A DNA stretch of 52,440 bases from Nitrospirota bacterium (GCA_004298335.1 SCTG01000155.1:1-52440), one strand, 5' to 3'. Positions 27,717-36,875 are shown, counted from the stretch's first letter. The notes: generated by a model from the letters alone, not told the origin. A program made the numbers and translations.

Positions 27717-29172
27717 TCATGGCTGGAGTCGTCTCTTCCTGGACGGAGACGTGAGCCGATGCGTCCTGCCGGACGTACTTGTCCACCTCGTTGGCCATGA
27801 TGACGCCGTAGTTGATGGCGCCCAGCCAGCCGGACATGATGATGCCGACGGAGCCGGCGTGAAAGAGCCCGCCGATCGCTTTCGACAGGTTCTGGCTGAT
27901 CTTCAGCCCCTCGAACTTCGTGCCGAACGACGCGCCCGCCATGTGCCGGGTGTAGTATTCGAACGTGCGGGGGGTGGACGCTTCCAGGTGGTCGATCTTG
28001 GCGCTCACGCCCGGCAGGTATTTCTCCAGCGTGTCCACCACGCCCTTGATGAGCCGGTCTTTTTCCCGCCGGTAGTCCTCCTCCGACAGCGTGCTCCAGT
28101 CCTCGTAGTTGGCGTTCGTCGAGCAGACGATCGCGTAGCGGTCCGACCCGGGCCGCGTGTCCGGGTAGTAAAAGGAATAGGTCCGGCTCGTGACGTCCAT
28201 GGAGTTGAGGGCCTCCGAATCGAAGGCCGGATGCGTCGAGGTGAAGAACAGGTCCCCGATGTACGGGATGGACTCGCCTTTGCGGATGCCCATGTACACC
28301 TGGCAGCTGCTGCTGTTGAGGCGGACGGCGGCGGCCTCCCGGAGGAACTCCGGGCTGAAGTGCTCGTCGCCGACCAGGTGGTGGATGGTGGACTTGAGGT
28401 TGGCGTTGGACAGGACGGCTTTGGCGCGGATCGTCCGGCCGTTGCAGATCACGCCGGCCACGCGGCCCTTCTCCAGCAGGACCTTTTCCACCAGGGCGTG
28501 GTGGCGCAGGTCCACCTTGTTGGCCTTGAGCGTCGTCTTCATCTTCGTGATGAGCTTGTCCGTGCCGCCCTGGAAGGTGTAGACGCCCTTGCTCATGAAG
28601 TTGGAGAAGACGATGCCGAACGTGATGGCGGGGTCGTCCAGCGTGGAGCCGTTGGCGTAGGCGATGGGCTCCATCAGCAGGCGCCACACGTCGGGGCGGC
28701 CGGGGAAGTACCGTTCGAAGAGCTCGCGGGTGGTCGTCTTCTGGTCGTCGTAGAAGTTCATGCCGCGGGCGAACTTGAAAAACGCCTCGACGGTCTCGAC
28801 CGGGACCTTGAAGTGGTTGACCAGCTTGTCGGTGAAGTCGGCCCGGTCGAATGTCGTCATGAAGGAGAACTGGGGGTTGTCGAACCGGATGCCCTTGAGC
28901 TGGACGATGGACTCCGCGATGTCCGCCGACCAGTACTTGCGGCAGGTCTTGAGCATGCCGATCGGGAAGCCGTGCAGCGAGATGTCGAAGATGTGCCCGC
29001 CCTTCCGCTTGAACCACGTCGCCATGCCGCCGAAATTGTAATGGTGTTCCAGCAGCAGGACCGCATAGCCGCAGGTCGCCAGCCGGTTGGCGGCGGTCAG
29101 GCCGGCCAGCCCCGAGCCGATGACGATGACGTCATACTCGTCCTTGACGCCCCTGAGCCAGTCTTGCGCCAT
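27700..29172 (-). CDS. CrtI/RetSat-like FAD oxidoreductase
   Basis: A 490-residue flavoprotein of the phytoene desaturase / carotenoid isomerase / retinol saturase superfamily (COG1233 type). The N-terminal dinucleotide fold [17 protein letters not shown]...[15 protein letters not shown] is complete and the C-terminal FAD motif is [28 protein letters not shown]. Members desaturate, isomerise or saturate C=C bonds in lipid-like substrates. No carotenoid genes are present; the neighbours are fatty-acid and olefin genes, so an acyl or hydrocarbon chain is the likelier substrate (inference). It starts directly after the stop of the second oxidoreductase gene with no gap. Confidence 0.88.
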   Translation of the reverse strand: MAQDWLRGVKDEYDVIVIGSGLAGLTAANRLATCGYAVLLLEHHYNFGGMATWFKRKGGHIFDISLHGFPIGMLKTCRKYWSADIAESIVQLKGIRFDNPQFSFMTTFDRADFTDKLVNHFKVPVETVEAFFKFARGMNFYDDQKTTTRELFERYFPGRPDVWRLLMEPIAYANGSTLDDPAITFGIVFSNFMSKGVYTFQGGTDKLITKMKTTLKANKVDLRHHALVEKVLLEKGRVAGVICNGRTIRAKAVLSNANLKSTIHHLVGDEHFSPEFLREAAAVRLNSSSCQVYMGIRKGESIPYIGDLFFTSTHPAFDSEALNSMDVTSRTYSFYYPDTRPGSDRYAIVCSTNANYEDWSTLSEEDYRREKDRLIKGVVDTLEKYLPGVSAKIDHLEASTPRTFEYYTRHMAGASFGTKFEGLKISQNLSKAIGGLFHAGSVGIIMSGWLGAINYGVIMANEVDKYVRQDASAHVSVQEETTPAMSESRV

Positions 29173-30564
29173 CTACTTCTTCAGCACGTGCAGGTTGGCC
29201 ATTGAAATCCCGCTCAGCATGGAGCCCACGATGCCCAGGAAGCCCTGGTCGCTGCCGCAGATGAACAGGTTGTCCATGCGCGTCCGCCCGGTCTTGAGCT
29301 TCGCCGGCGCTCCGTACACCGCCCCGTTCACGTGGCCCGTCCAGTGCTTGATGGTCCGGGGGGTGAAAAAGTCCGTGAACACGACGTGGTCCCGGAAGTC
29401 GGGAACGAATTGTAGCACTTCCCGGTGGATTCGCGGAAGCCACTCCGCCTTCGCCCGCTTGTAGGCCGGTTCGTCAAGCGCCGCCCATCCGTCGAAATTG
29501 GCCAGGCAGGTCAGGCGAATCATGGGCTTGGCGAGGGGTTTGTCGAAAAGAAAGTTGTCGGGGCAGCAGATGACGCCGCTCCGGGGATCGACCAGATCGG
29601 CGGGCACTTCGTAGTGAAACTCCTTGCCGGTGTTGTAGAAGATGATGGTGGCGTCGTGGCCGAGCGCCTTCATCGGCTTGTCGAGCACGTGGATGACCTC
29701 GATGAACGACATCCGCCCGGCCAGGCGGTCGACCTGTTCCGGGTCCCGATCGGTGCACAGGCGCATGGTTTCGACGTAGCCGGCGGAGGAGAAAATCGTC
29801 TCGGCCGTGAGCCGCTCCCCGCTGTCGAGCTCCACGGACTTCACGTGCCCGCCCGCGACGTGCAGGGCCTTCACGCCGCACTTCATCCGGACGGTGCCGC
29901 CGACCGCCCGCACCTTCCGGCGGAGGGCCGTGATGATGCGCCGGACGCCCTCCCGGGGACGGGCCAGCCCTTCGCAGAAGATGCTCTTGAACATCACCAC
30001 GAACTGGCCGAACTCCATGTCATGCTCCTCGGCGTTGCCGTAGATCATCAGCGGGCAGAAGAGCATGTCGATCAGCAGCGGATCGGTGAGGAAGCCCGAC
30101 AGGACCTGCCGTCCCGACAGGGGCTTCGCGTCGAGGTCGAGCTCGTCATAGTCCCGGATGTGGCGCACCAGGCGCAGGAAGTTGTCCTTCTGGGCCGGGA
30201 ACTGCCCGAGGACCTCCCGGGTGAAGAAGGCGAAATCGTTGTTGAAGCGGAGCGTCTTGCCGGGGAAGCGCACTTCGGACCGATATTGAGGCGCCAGCCC
30301 GAAGTCCGCCGGGGTGAGCCGCAATTGCCGGTAGATCTTGGTGAGGGGCGCGCCGCGCGTGCCCGGCGGCACGTAGTTGGTCATGGCGTGGAGGCCGACG
30401 TCGAACTGGTGGCCGCCCAGCGCATAGAAGGAGTTCAGGCCGCCGGCCGCGTAGTGCCGCTCCAGTACGCACACCTTCTTCTCGAAATAGGCGAGGCGGA
30501 TGGCCGCCGCCAGGCCCGACATGCCGGCGCCGATGATGAGGGCGTCATAGTGGGTCGACGACAT
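29173..30564 (-). CDS. Second CrtI/RetSat-like FAD oxidoreductase
   Basis: A 463-residue member of the same superfamily as the downstream gene, but clearly divergent from it: FAD fold LIIGAGMSGLAAAIRL...CVLERHYAAGGLNSFY, and C-terminal LFICGSDQGFLGIVGSMLSGISMAN. Pairs of such enzymes occur in carotenoid pathways and in gene clusters proposed for anammox ladderane lipids. I chose ATG 30564 (MSSTHYDALIIG), which puts the FAD motif at the usual position. A promoter (TTGACA/TACCGT) lies just upstream, so this and the following four genes may also be expressed separately. Confidence 0.88.
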   Translation of the reverse strand: MSSTHYDALIIGAGMSGLAAAIRLAYFEKKVCVLERHYAAGGLNSFYALGGHQFDVGLHAMTNYVPPGTRGAPLTKIYRQLRLTPADFGLAPQYRSEVRFPGKTLRFNNDFAFFTREVLGQFPAQKDNFLRLVRHIRDYDELDLDAKPLSGRQVLSGFLTDPLLIDMLFCPLMIYGNAEEHDMEFGQFVVMFKSIFCEGLARPREGVRRIITALRRKVRAVGGTVRMKCGVKALHVAGGHVKSVELDSGERLTAETIFSSAGYVETMRLCTDRDPEQVDRLAGRMSFIEVIHVLDKPMKALGHDATIIFYNTGKEFHYEVPADLVDPRSGVICCPDNFLFDKPLAKPMIRLTCLANFDGWAALDEPAYKRAKAEWLPRIHREVLQFVPDFRDHVVFTDFFTPRTIKHWTGHVNGAVYGAPAKLKTGRTRMDNLFICGSDQGFLGIVGSMLSGISMANLHVLKK

Positions 30565-30591
30565 GGAAAAATCCCAAAGGGTACGGGGAAA

Positions 30592-30621
30592 ACGGTAGCA
30601 GTCCGGCGGGTGGCCTGTCAA
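30592..30621 (-). promoter_or_regulatory. Internal promoter of the ole/fatty-acid operon
   Basis: On the minus strand, a perfect TTGACA (30621-30616) and TACCGT (30597-30592) are 18 nt apart, in the 89-nt gap between the ACP gene and the second FAD oxidoreductase. The predicted start near 30585 leaves a 21-nt leader. Confidence 0.55.
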
Positions 30622-30653
30622 AGGCCTCGATCGGGCGGGGACGGGAGAACCGG

Positions 30654-30905
30654 CTATTTGTCTTTGAGCTTGGGCGCGAGATACGTCACGCAGCTGTCCA
30701 GGCTGGCCAGTTGCCCGTAGTCGGCTTCAGGGACTTCGACCTTGTAGCGCTTGCGCAGCTCCATCACGATGTCGAGAAAGTCCATGGAATCCAGCTCGAG
30801 CTGTTCCCTGAGCGCCACGTCGCTTTTAAGGTGGCTCAGGTCCTCATCCGGCGCGATCACGCTGATGATCTGGAGGACGGCTTGCTTGATCTGATCATTC
30901 GTCAT
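30654..30905 (-). CDS. Dedicated acyl carrier protein
   Basis: An 83-residue acidic four-helix carrier protein. The phosphopantetheine attachment site is Ser40 in LELDSMDFLDIVMEL, a DSM-D variant of the DSL motif. The best start is ATG 30905; extending to 30956 adds an unlikely Pro/Gly-rich leader. It lies between the ketosynthase and oxidoreductase genes and presumably carries the growing chain for this operon. The Sfp-type transferase at 22.2-22.8 kb could load it. Confidence 0.92.
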   Translation of the reverse strand: MTNDQIKQAVLQIISVIAPDEDLSHLKSDVALREQLELDSMDFLDIVMELRKRYKVEVPEADYGQLASLDSCVTYLAPKLKDK

Positions 30906-30959
30906 GTCGAGACTTCCCCGAGGTCCGCCAGGCACAATCGGCCTCAGAAAATACACGAT

Positions 30960-32192
30960 TTATATCCGTTTTACAACCACCACCGAGTTAATTCCCAGCA
31001 TGCCCGATGAATTGTTCAGGATGTAGTCCACGCGGGGCAGTTTTTGGGGGGAATTCAGCACTAAATTGGGGACTTCGCACTGGGGGTCCAGGTGGTCCAC
31101 GTTGATGGTGGGGTGTACGATGCCGTCGTCGAAAGACGGCAAATTTCCGGCCAATTCCAGGGCTCCGGCGGCCCCCATGGCATGGCCGATGAAGCTCTTC
31201 GTGTTGTTGAAGCGGGTCCTGGGACAGTCGGCGAAGACGGCCCGCAGTGCCAGGCATTCCTGAATGTCCCCGAGGGGGGTTGCCGTGGCGTGGGTGCTGA
31301 CGATGTCGATGTCCCGGGGGCCGATCCCGGCCCGCTTGAGCGCCGCCTGCATGCACTCGATGTGCCGCTGGGCGTTGGGCAGGACGAAGTCCGACGCGTC
31401 CGAATTCATGTGATAGCCGACGACCTCGCCGTAGATCCGCGCGCCGCGGGCCTCGGCATGGTCCAGCCGCTCCAGGAGGAAGACGCACCCCCCTTCCGAG
31501 CACACGATCCCGTTGCGGTCGCGGTCGAAGGGGCGGGACGCTTTGGCCGGGTCGGCATGGCTGGCCAGCGCGCCCTGGCTCGCGAAGCTCGCGAAGATGC
31601 CGAACGTGTGGATGCTCTCCGACACCCCGCCCGCCACCGCCACGTCCACTTCGTCCAGCAGGAGCATCTGGACGCCCTGAATCAGGCCGGCGTTGCCCGC
31701 CGCGCAGGCCGCGCCGATGGTGTAGTGGGGGCCGGTGATGCCCATGTTCAACGTGACCTCGCCGGCCGGGGAATTGGCGACCGTTCTGGGGTTGTGGTGG
31801 TGGGACCAGAACTTGGTGTCGTAGTTGAACTGGCTGATGTTGTAGATCTCGTTCTCGGTCTCCACGTTGCCGTGCTCGGTGATGCCGAGATAGACCCCGA
31901 TGCGGCTCTTGTCGAGCGAAGGGAAGTCGAGCTTCGAGTCGGCCATCGCCTCCTGCGCGCAATAGATCGCGATGGACCCGGCCCGCGTGCCGCGACGGAC
32001 CTCCTTCTTCAATTGATACTTGAGAGGGTCGTAGTTGCAGACGCCGGCGAGCACCTTGCCCATGTAGCGGGTCTCGAACCAGACGACGCCGGAGACGCCC
32101 TTGAGGAGGTTCGCCCGGTACTCGGCGAGCGTGTTCCCGTTGGGCGAAGTGAGCCCGATCCCCGTGATGACGATGCGGCGGTGGTTGTTCAT
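30960..32192 (-). CDS. FabF-like 3-oxoacyl-ACP synthase
   Basis: A 410-residue condensing enzyme of the KAS I/II type. The Cys-His-His triad is complete: Cys163 in GAACAAGNAG, His301 in STHATATPLGD, and His337 in KSFIGHAMGAAG with Lys332. It extends an acyl chain by decarboxylative condensation with malonyl-ACP. The stretch around 110-150 (ETENEIYNISQFNYD...HHHNPRT) is unlike housekeeping FabF as I remember it, fitting a specialised enzyme. Its ATG overlaps the oleD stop by 4 nt, tying the fatty-acid set to the ole set. Confidence 0.9.
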   Translation of the reverse strand: MNNHRRIVITGIGLTSPNGNTLAEYRANLLKGVSGVVWFETRYMGKVLAGVCNYDPLKYQLKKEVRRGTRAGSIAIYCAQEAMADSKLDFPSLDKSRIGVYLGITEHGNVETENEIYNISQFNYDTKFWSHHHNPRTVANSPAGEVTLNMGITGPHYTIGAACAAGNAGLIQGVQMLLLDEVDVAVAGGVSESIHTFGIFASFASQGALASHADPAKASRPFDRDRNGIVCSEGGCVFLLERLDHAEARGARIYGEVVGYHMNSDASDFVLPNAQRHIECMQAALKRAGIGPRDIDIVSTHATATPLGDIQECLALRAVFADCPRTRFNNTKSFIGHAMGAAGALELAGNLPSFDDGIVHPTINVDHLDPQCEVPNLVLNSPQKLPRVDYILNNSSGMLGINSVVVVKRI

Positions 32193-33181
32193 GCGGTCTG
32201 GAGCGCCTTGATCGTCCGTGCCAATCCTTCCTCGGTGCCGATGCGCGGTTCGTAGCCGAGGTCTGCGCGTGCCTTCGAGATATCGAAGTAATGCGAGGTG
32301 GCCAGCTGGTCGGCCAGGAACCTGGTCATCCGCGGCTCCCCTCGAAGCGGCAGCACAGTATAGGCCATTTCCATGGCCGCTCCAACTGCCCGGGCCGCTC
32401 CATGGGAAATCGTACGGTGGACGCCGGGGATCCCCAGCGCCGCCAGGACGGAATTGATCCAGGGCCAGAGCAATACGGGGGTGCCCTGGGAAATGAAATA
32501 GGCCTGGCCGCCGACCGGTGTGCCTGTGCCGAGCCGGTCTGCCGCCAGAAGATGCGCGTCGGCCGCATTCTCCACGTACGTGACGTCCACTTTGTTGGTG
32601 CCGTCTCCCACCTGGACCAGGAGTCCCTTGCGGGCCCGGTCAATGATCCGGGGGAACAAATGGGGATCGCCGGGGCCGTAGATCAGATGTGGTCTGAGCG
32701 AGACCGTCAGCAGGCCGTCGGTGCCGTTCGCTCCCAGGACGAGCCGCTCGGCCTCGGCCTTCGTGGCCGGATAGGGGCAGTCGTAGCGATCGGGATAGGG
32801 GGCTTGCTCATCCGCATGTTCCAGATTGCCCGGGGCCGACACGACGCTCGGCGTGCTGGTGTAGATCAGTTTCCGCAGGCCCGCCTTGCGGCATCCATTG
32901 AGGACGTTCCGCGTGCCGACGACGTTGGGGCCGTAGTACGAGTCCCACGAGCCCCAATAGCCCGCGCGCGCCGCGACGTGGAAGACCGCCTCCATGCCCA
33001 GGCAGGCCCGCTCGACCGCCTCCGTGTCCTGAATGTCCGCGCACCGCACCTCCACGCCCATCTTTTCCAGGTCGGGAGAGCCCCGCCGGCCCAGAACCCT
33101 GACCTTGTCTCCTCGCGCCAGCAACTTGGCGACGATGTGCCGGCCGAGAAACCCGCCGCCTCCGGTGACCAGCGCCTTCAT
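32189..33181 (-). CDS. oleD: OleD: NADPH-dependent 2-alkyl-3-ketoacid reductase
   Basis: A 330-residue extended SDR (3-beta-HSD / epimerase type). Cofactor motif TGGGGFLG (6-13) and active-site YPATK (Tyr137, Lys141) are present. In olefin synthesis OleD reduces the 2-alkyl-3-keto acid made by OleA to the 2-alkyl-3-hydroxy acid. Family membership alone would be ambiguous; position directly after oleC with an ATGA overlap and in the order A-B-C-D makes the OleD call strong. Confidence 0.9.
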   Translation of the reverse strand: MKALVTGGGGFLGRHIVAKLLARGDKVRVLGRRGSPDLEKMGVEVRCADIQDTEAVERACLGMEAVFHVAARAGYWGSWDSYYGPNVVGTRNVLNGCRKAGLRKLIYTSTPSVVSAPGNLEHADEQAPYPDRYDCPYPATKAEAERLVLGANGTDGLLTVSLRPHLIYGPGDPHLFPRIIDRARKGLLVQVGDGTNKVDVTYVENAADAHLLAADRLGTGTPVGGQAYFISQGTPVLLWPWINSVLAALGIPGVHRTISHGAARAVGAAMEMAYTVLPLRGEPRMTRFLADQLATSHYFDISKARADLGYEPRIGTEEGLARTIKALQTA

Positions 33182-34848
33182 CGCAACTGCTCCGCGGCCC
33201 AGAGGGCCAGCTTGTCCCGCGAGATCTTCACGTTGTGGCGCACGTCCACGGGAAAGGCCCGATGGAAGAGGACCGACGCAATGCCGGCGGTCAAGGGATT
33301 GGCCGCGCCCAGTTTCAGCAGGTCGTCGGTGAACCGCGCGGCCGCGCCGACGGTGGCGGGAAGCTTGTCTGGGTGCGGCTCAATGACGATCACCGGGCGT
33401 TGCTGCCCGGCAGGGCCAATGCCCACGAGGGCCGAGCGGAACACGTCGGGGTGCTGGTTGAAGATTGCCTCGCAGGGCACGGTGAACAACGTGTCGGTGG
33501 CGGTCCGCACGCGGTCATCCTTGCGCCCGCAGAACCAGACGCGGTCGCGGTCGTCGAGATAGCCGGCGTCTCCCATGCGGTGCCACCAGGAATGGCCGTC
33601 CTGAATTTTGGCTTGAGTCGTCGCCTGCTCGCGCCGGAAATATTCCCGCGTGACGACGGGCCCCTTCACCACAATCTCGCCGATCTCGCCACGTGGGAGG
33701 ACCATGCGCTCGTCCCAGGACGGAACGGCGTCGTCCGAGAGACGGATGATTCGCAGGGTGATGCCCGGCAACGCCTTGCCGACGCAGGTGCCCTTGCCGG
33801 CGAGGGCGAGCGCGGCCGTCTCGGCCAGGACTTCGCGCGCCGTGATGGAGGAAACCGGCAGGGCCTCCGTGGCGCCGTATGGCGTGTGGGCGTCGGCGTG
33901 ATCCGGGAGGATGTGTTGGACCCGCTCCAGGATGGCGGGCGAGACGGGCGCGCCCGCCATGAGCACGCGCCGGAGCGACGGCAGCGTCAGGTTCCGCTCC
34001 ACGCAATACCGTCCGACCCGGTCCCAGATGGCCGGCGAGCCAAAGGATTGCGTGACTTGATACCGCTGGATCTCGGTGACGAATTTCTCCGGGTCCACCC
34101 TGGCCGGATGGGCCGGGTCCATGTCGGGGACGACGACGGTGACGCCCATGGCCAGACTGAAGAGCGCGAACAACGGGAACGCCGGCAGGTCCACTTCGCC
34201 TTCGCGGATGCCGTAGCAGTCGCGCAGTTCGCGCACCTGGGCGTCGAACATGCCATGCTCGTACTGCACGCCCTTGGGCGCGCCCGTGCTGCCGGAGGTG
34301 AACAGGATCGCGGCGGCGTCATCCGTCTTTGTGGGCGCGCAGGGGAATTCCCGCCAGGCGGATTCGCGAACCTGCGCCAGCGTCGGCCCGCCCCAAAACC
34401 AGCGGCGCCCGACCGTGACCGCCGTCCTGACGGTCCGGAAGGCGTGCGGGCGCAGCACCCGCGCAGCCTGCGCGAGAGGAACCGCGATGAAGGCCTCGGG
34501 CGCCGCCTCTTCGATGCAGCTGAGGAGGTTCGCCTTGCCCATGCCCGGATCGACCAGGACGGGGACCGCGCCCAGCTTGAACAACGCGAAAGTCAGGCTG
34601 AAAAATTCCGGCCCCGGCCGCACCATCAGCACCGTGCGGGTGCCGCGTCCGATGCCGAGGCGGGCCAGTCCCCAGGCGCACCGGTCGCAGTCCTCGTTCA
34701 GTTGCCGGAACGTGAGGTGGGCTCCGGTTTTCGGATGGATCACCGCGGGCTGATCGGGATGCGTGCCGGCCACCCGCGGCAGATGGGCCGCGATGTTGAG
34801 CAGGGCGGGCCCGGTCGAGGCGGTCGGGGATGAGGCCATCACTGTCAT
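33178..34848 (-). CDS. oleC: OleC: beta-lactone synthetase (AMP-dependent ligase fold)
   Basis: A 556-residue ANL superfamily enzyme. The ATP loop is ILFTSGSTGAPKG (about residue 181); PYGATEALPVSS and GDAGYLDDRDRVWFCGRKDDRV are the later core motifs. OleC activates the 2-alkyl-3-hydroxy acid with ATP and closes it to a beta-lactone. I chose ATG 34848, which overlaps the oleB stop as ATGA; the open frame upstream is antisense-like sequence within oleB. In actinobacteria oleB and oleC are often fused; here they are separate. Confidence 0.92.
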   Translation of the reverse strand: MTVMASSPTASTGPALLNIAAHLPRVAGTHPDQPAVIHPKTGAHLTFRQLNEDCDRCAWGLARLGIGRGTRTVLMVRPGPEFFSLTFALFKLGAVPVLVDPGMGKANLLSCIEEAAPEAFIAVPLAQAARVLRPHAFRTVRTAVTVGRRWFWGGPTLAQVRESAWREFPCAPTKTDDAAAILFTSGSTGAPKGVQYEHGMFDAQVRELRDCYGIREGEVDLPAFPLFALFSLAMGVTVVVPDMDPAHPARVDPEKFVTEIQRYQVTQSFGSPAIWDRVGRYCVERNLTLPSLRRVLMAGAPVSPAILERVQHILPDHADAHTPYGATEALPVSSITAREVLAETAALALAGKGTCVGKALPGITLRIIRLSDDAVPSWDERMVLPRGEIGEIVVKGPVVTREYFRREQATTQAKIQDGHSWWHRMGDAGYLDDRDRVWFCGRKDDRVRTATDTLFTVPCEAIFNQHPDVFRSALVGIGPAGQQRPVIVIEPHPDKLPATVGAAARFTDDLLKLGAANPLTAGIASVLFHRAFPVDVRHNVKISRDKLALWAAEQLR

Positions 34849-35720
34849 GTGAGGGAATGCCTGGCGAAGAACTCGCGCACCCAGGGAATGATCTGCTCGT
34901 GTGCGTCCTCGACCACGTAATGGCCGGCTTCGGGGATCCGGCGGACGTCGGCCTTGGGGAACCGCTTCTGCCATTCGGCAAGAAACTCCGTGGTGAAGCA
35001 CCAGTCCTGCTCGCCCCAGATGATGAGCATCGGGCGGTCCTGAAAGGCCGACAGCCCCCTGCCGATGTCCTCCACCAACTTGTACGTGGGATGCGCGGGG
35101 CTCATCGGGATGTCCTGCACGAACTTGAGAATGGCGACGCGGTGCGCATAGCTGTCGTACGGCGCGAGGTAGCCGGCCTTCACGTCCGGTGTCATGCGCT
35201 CCTGTTTCGCGCAAGCCATGGAGGGCGCGAGGCCGGCAAAGGCGTTAAGCCCGCGCACCGCCAGATCGCCGACGAACGGCAGCTTGCAGAGGTTGATCCG
35301 GAAGGGAATCCGGGAGGCGGGAAAGGCCGCCGTGTTGAAGATGACGAACCGTTGGACCCGCTCCGGGTGGCGCTCCGCGCAGCCCATTCCGATGGCCCCG
35401 CCCCAGTCGTGCAGGAAGAACGTCATGCGCTCCAGCTTGAGCGAGTCGAGCAGGGCCTCCAGGTTGGCGATGTGCCGCGCGAGCGTATAGGGGTAGTCCT
35501 GGGGCTTGTCGGAGAGCCCGCAGCCCATGTGGTCGGGCGCGATGACGCGGTGGGTCTTGCGGAACTCGGAGATCAGGGCGCGGTAATAAAAGGACCAGGT
35601 GGGATTCCCGTGGAGCATGACGAGCGGCTCGCCGGAACCTTCGTCCACATAGTGATACTTGAGGCCGTCGAGCGTCAGGTAGTGGGAATCGAACGGATAC
35701 AGCTTCCGGAAGGCGTCCAC
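34845..35720 (-). CDS. oleB: OleB: beta-lactone decarboxylase (alpha/beta hydrolase)
   Basis: A 291-residue alpha/beta hydrolase of the haloalkane dehalogenase-like group. Nucleophile Asp105 in LHDWGGAIG, acid Asp239 in WGEQDWCF, base His267 in EAGHYVVED, and oxyanion HGNPTWS are visible. OleB removes CO2 from the beta-lactone to yield the cis-olefin. It lies 6 nt after oleA and overlaps oleC. Without this context a dehalogenase would be a possible reading, but the ole order decides. Confidence 0.92.
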   Translation of the reverse strand: MDAFRKLYPFDSHYLTLDGLKYHYVDEGSGEPLVMLHGNPTWSFYYRALISEFRKTHRVIAPDHMGCGLSDKPQDYPYTLARHIANLEALLDSLKLERMTFFLHDWGGAIGMGCAERHPERVQRFVIFNTAAFPASRIPFRINLCKLPFVGDLAVRGLNAFAGLAPSMACAKQERMTPDVKAGYLAPYDSYAHRVAILKFVQDIPMSPAHPTYKLVEDIGRGLSAFQDRPMLIIWGEQDWCFTTEFLAEWQKRFPKADVRRIPEAGHYVVEDAHEQIIPWVREFFARHSLT

Positions 35721-35726
35721 GCGGGA

Positions 35727-36773
35727 CTACCAGGTCACGCCCAGCATCAGGCAGTTCAGGCCGCTGCCGATTCCCAGCAGGGCCAGCTTCTCGTCGCGCC
35801 GGACGTTGCCGGCTTCGATGCTGAGGGCCATGGTGATGGGCAGGGACACCGACCCCATGTTGCCGAGGAATTCGACCGTCGGGAAGTCGATGGCGGGGTC
35901 CAGCTTCAGCGTGTCGAACAGCAGGCGGCGGTGCGCCACGCCGACCTGGTGGCAGAACGTCTTCGACACGGCGGCATCGCTCCAGCGCAACTCCTGCTTG
36001 AAATCGGCCCAGGTCCGCCCGGCCAGTTCACAGCCCCGGTGGAGCAGCTCTTCCGACTGCGTGGACATTTCCGCGTGGCTGCCGGCGTCCAGGCCCGTGT
36101 CGGCGCTGCCGCGGCAGAGGTGATTCTGCTCCGAGTCGGTCTGCACGGCGCCGCCGGCGAGGGCGTGGCCGTGCTTCGAGACGGAGACGTGGGTCATGAC
36201 GATCGCGGCCGCTCCGGAGCCGATGGTGAGGGACGCGAAGGCGTCCTTGAATTTCTTCCGGGTCATGGTGGGATCGGCGAGGAGCTGCCGGATGGTGGTC
36301 TCGACCAGCGGCTTCGCGTTCTCGCCCGCGACGAGGAGCCCGCGTTTGATCTGTCCGAGCTCGATCATGTTGCCGAGCATGACCATGCCGTTCAGCATGC
36401 CGAGGCAGGCGTTGGAGATGTCGAAGAGCATGGCGCGCGGCGAGATCTTCAAGCGCTCATGGACGACGGACGCCGTCGCGGGCTCGAGAAAATCGCGCGA
36501 GACGGAGCAATTGATGATGCACTCGATCTCCTGCCCGAACACCCCGGCCTGCTCGAGCGCCTTGTTGCCCGCCACGGAGGCGCCGTCGCTCGGGGCCGTG
36601 CCGTCGTCCCAGAACCGCCGCTCGCGGATGCCGCTCATCAATTCCAAGCGGCCGTACGGCAGCTGGAGCCGGTCGTAGAGCGGCGCCAGGCGCGTCTCGA
36701 TCTCGGCCGACGTGACCACCTGCTTCGGCAGCTCGTACCCGATGGACTCGATGCAGACGTTCGAATAGCGCAT
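35727..36773 (-). CDS. oleA: OleA: head-to-head acyl-CoA/ACP condensing thiolase
   Basis: A 348-residue thiolase-superfamily enzyme. Cys123 (SNACLGMLNG), His275 (KTFCHQVG), Asn305 (FLGNMGSVS) and Glu97 (LEPATASVVH) correspond to the OleA catalytic Cys, His, Asn and the OleA-typical Glu that deprotonates the second substrate. OleA joins two activated acyl chains head to head to give a 2-alkyl-3-keto acid. It is first gene of the leftward eleven-gene operon, with a good promoter 58 nt upstream. A chain-modifying set downstream suggests its substrates are not ordinary fatty acyl groups. Confidence 0.93.
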   Translation of the reverse strand: MRYSNVCIESIGYELPKQVVTSAEIETRLAPLYDRLQLPYGRLELMSGIRERRFWDDGTAPSDGASVAGNKALEQAGVFGQEIECIINCSVSRDFLEPATASVVHERLKISPRAMLFDISNACLGMLNGMVMLGNMIELGQIKRGLLVAGENAKPLVETTIRQLLADPTMTRKKFKDAFASLTIGSGAAAIVMTHVSVSKHGHALAGGAVQTDSEQNHLCRGSADTGLDAGSHAEMSTQSEELLHRGCELAGRTWADFKQELRWSDAAVSKTFCHQVGVAHRRLLFDTLKLDPAIDFPTVEFLGNMGSVSLPITMALSIEAGNVRRDEKLALLGIGSGLNCLMLGVTW

Positions 36774-36830
36774 GGACGGTTGAACCCGAGGTATGGGCGT
36801 TTCTTCCAGTATTTTCGCGGATGCGGCCTC

Positions 36831-36860
36831 ATTCTAAACAAGGCCGCCCGATGGGGTCAA
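36831..36860 (-). promoter_or_regulatory. Promoter of the ole/fatty-acid operon
   Basis: On the minus strand, TTGACC (36860-36855) and TAGAAT (36836-36831) are 18 nt apart. The predicted start near 36824 gives a leader of about 50 nt to oleA; no clear ribosome site precedes its ATG. Confidence 0.7.
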
Positions 36861-36875
36861 GGAATCTGTCGTGTA

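Noticed and set aside
25704-36773. Aryl polyene or carotenoid gene cluster
   Set aside because: The ketosynthase, FabZ, FabG and CrtI-like genes could suggest these, but there is no ammonia lyase, phytoene synthase or glycosyl/acyl transferase, and the four ole genes point to hydrocarbon synthesis.
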